Source: Doris montereyensis (taxonomy: Eukaryota > Mollusca > Gastropoda > Nudibranchia > Dorididae). From it: DNA of 64,000 nt. The notes under the pieces are model-generated. The model ran no database searches. It was not told the DNA's origin and saw only the letters and a program-made list of their open reading frames with translations. How positions within the stretch are numbered: position 1 is the stretch's first letter; each line of letters opens with the position of its first letter. The stretch is taken from contig JAXRKP010000027.1 of the NCBI GenBank assembly GCA_037039925.1, forward strand, positions 127,001-191,000, read 5' to 3'. The translations under genes and the position numbers were made by a program. Shown here in pieces: positions 63,601 through 64,000 of this stretch.

Positions 63601-64000
63601 TGTTCACCTCTCCTTTATGGCAGCGAAACCTGACCTTAGACAGTAGAGAATACAGTAGAGTACAGGTAGCTGAAATTAAATATCTAAGAAGAGTAGTCAG
63701 AAGTAGGGAAAACTAAAAGAGACAAAATCAAAAACACAACAATAAGAGATCAAACCAAAGCAGATGGCATAAAAACCAAGATAAAAACAAATCAATTGAG
63801 ATGGTTTGGGCATGTAAACAGAATGAATGACAATAGAATCTAATAGCTAAATCAGTATACAGTGCTAAAGCCCAATGTAAAAGATCAAAAGGCAGACCTT
63901 GGAGAAAGTGGGAAGAAGATATTAAAGAGGCATTGAAGCATAGAAATTTAACTTTTTTGGAAGGAAACAAAAAATGCCAAGACAGGGCATCCTGGAGAAA
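60640..64000 (+). mobile_element. LINE-A, near full length, runs off the window
   Basis: Four 5' monomers (60691-60960), a leader, then the single coding region from about 61130. Endonuclease pieces (AITETKKKGQG, GDHHLVIAK-like), linker frame 61811-62266, RT pieces (KAPGADQVYPEMIKNQGRE at 62560; a CFIDLEKAFDTVRRDELW counterpart at 62935; MLSFADDLVLFGKSE at 63220) and the C-terminal tail to 64000. Frameshifts and stops occur throughout (for example 61555, 62264), so it is not autonomous as assembled. Only about 80 bp of the 3' end is missing. Confidence 0.92.
60691..60960 (+). repeat. Four tandem 5' monomers (about 69 bp) of LINE-A
   Basis: Units at 60691-60755, 60756-60824, 60825-60893 and 60894-60962, built on CTGCTACCTTGCATGCTGGT, CTTGAGTGACTAAAGGCTAA and GGGAGTTAACCCTGACAGAA. 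The third and fourth appear identical. Their position upstream of the ORF suggests a promoter array. Confidence 0.85.

Overview
The window looks like nuclear DNA of an invertebrate animal. It is AT-rich and intron-rich, has long CT/GA and TA microsatellites, many tRNA-derived SINEs and several families of decayed LINEs. The repeat style suggests a marine lophotrochozoan, probably a gastropod-like mollusc, but no marker here fixes the taxon. There are no bacterial operons, CRISPR arrays or viral genomes.

Two host genes lie head to head, and both were assembled here exon by exon from conserved peptides and splice signals. (1) On the minus strand, 7631-29831, is a ten-exon putative glucose-6-phosphate 1-epimerase (aldose-1-epimerase superfamily), about 286 residues, with a 13.8 kb first intron. 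Every junction agrees in phase. The last exon carries a one-base shift at a CCC run, between the conserved WNP and the following WIEN. (2) On the plus strand, 32086-59424, is TAF1C, the RNA polymerase I factor SL1/TIF-IB subunit. Fifteen coding exons (about 706 residues) were found; the first coding exon was not. Exon i (47741-47896) is out of phase by one base at both ends. About 2.25 kb (29832-32085) separates the two genes and should hold both promoters and the missing TAF1C exon 1.

Most of the rest is mobile DNA. One APE-type LINE family (called LINE-A here) has copies at 1-516, 8418-9030, 33246-36483, 48258-51533, 55647-58640 and 60640-64000, plus two tiny 3' tips near 6530-6640. Its 5' end carries tandem units of about 69 bp, and its 3' end is an (AAAG)n tail. 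Other LINE pieces, of at least some different families, lie at 18290-18822, 18836-19300, 22985-24125, 41385-41845 and 59560-60250. SINEs with pol III box A/box B motifs are scattered throughout. Two MITE-like elements have inverted ends and TA flanks (4627-5277; 45642-46450 with a partial partner at about 36790-37429). There are also minisatellites, segmental tandem duplications and a repeat of about 150 bp with five clear copies.

I found no evidence of an undescribed multi-gene system. The observations most worth checking are the two gene models with their single-base disruptions, a near-perfect 89-nt hairpin at 1375-1463, the two MITE families, and the LINE-A 5' monomer array.
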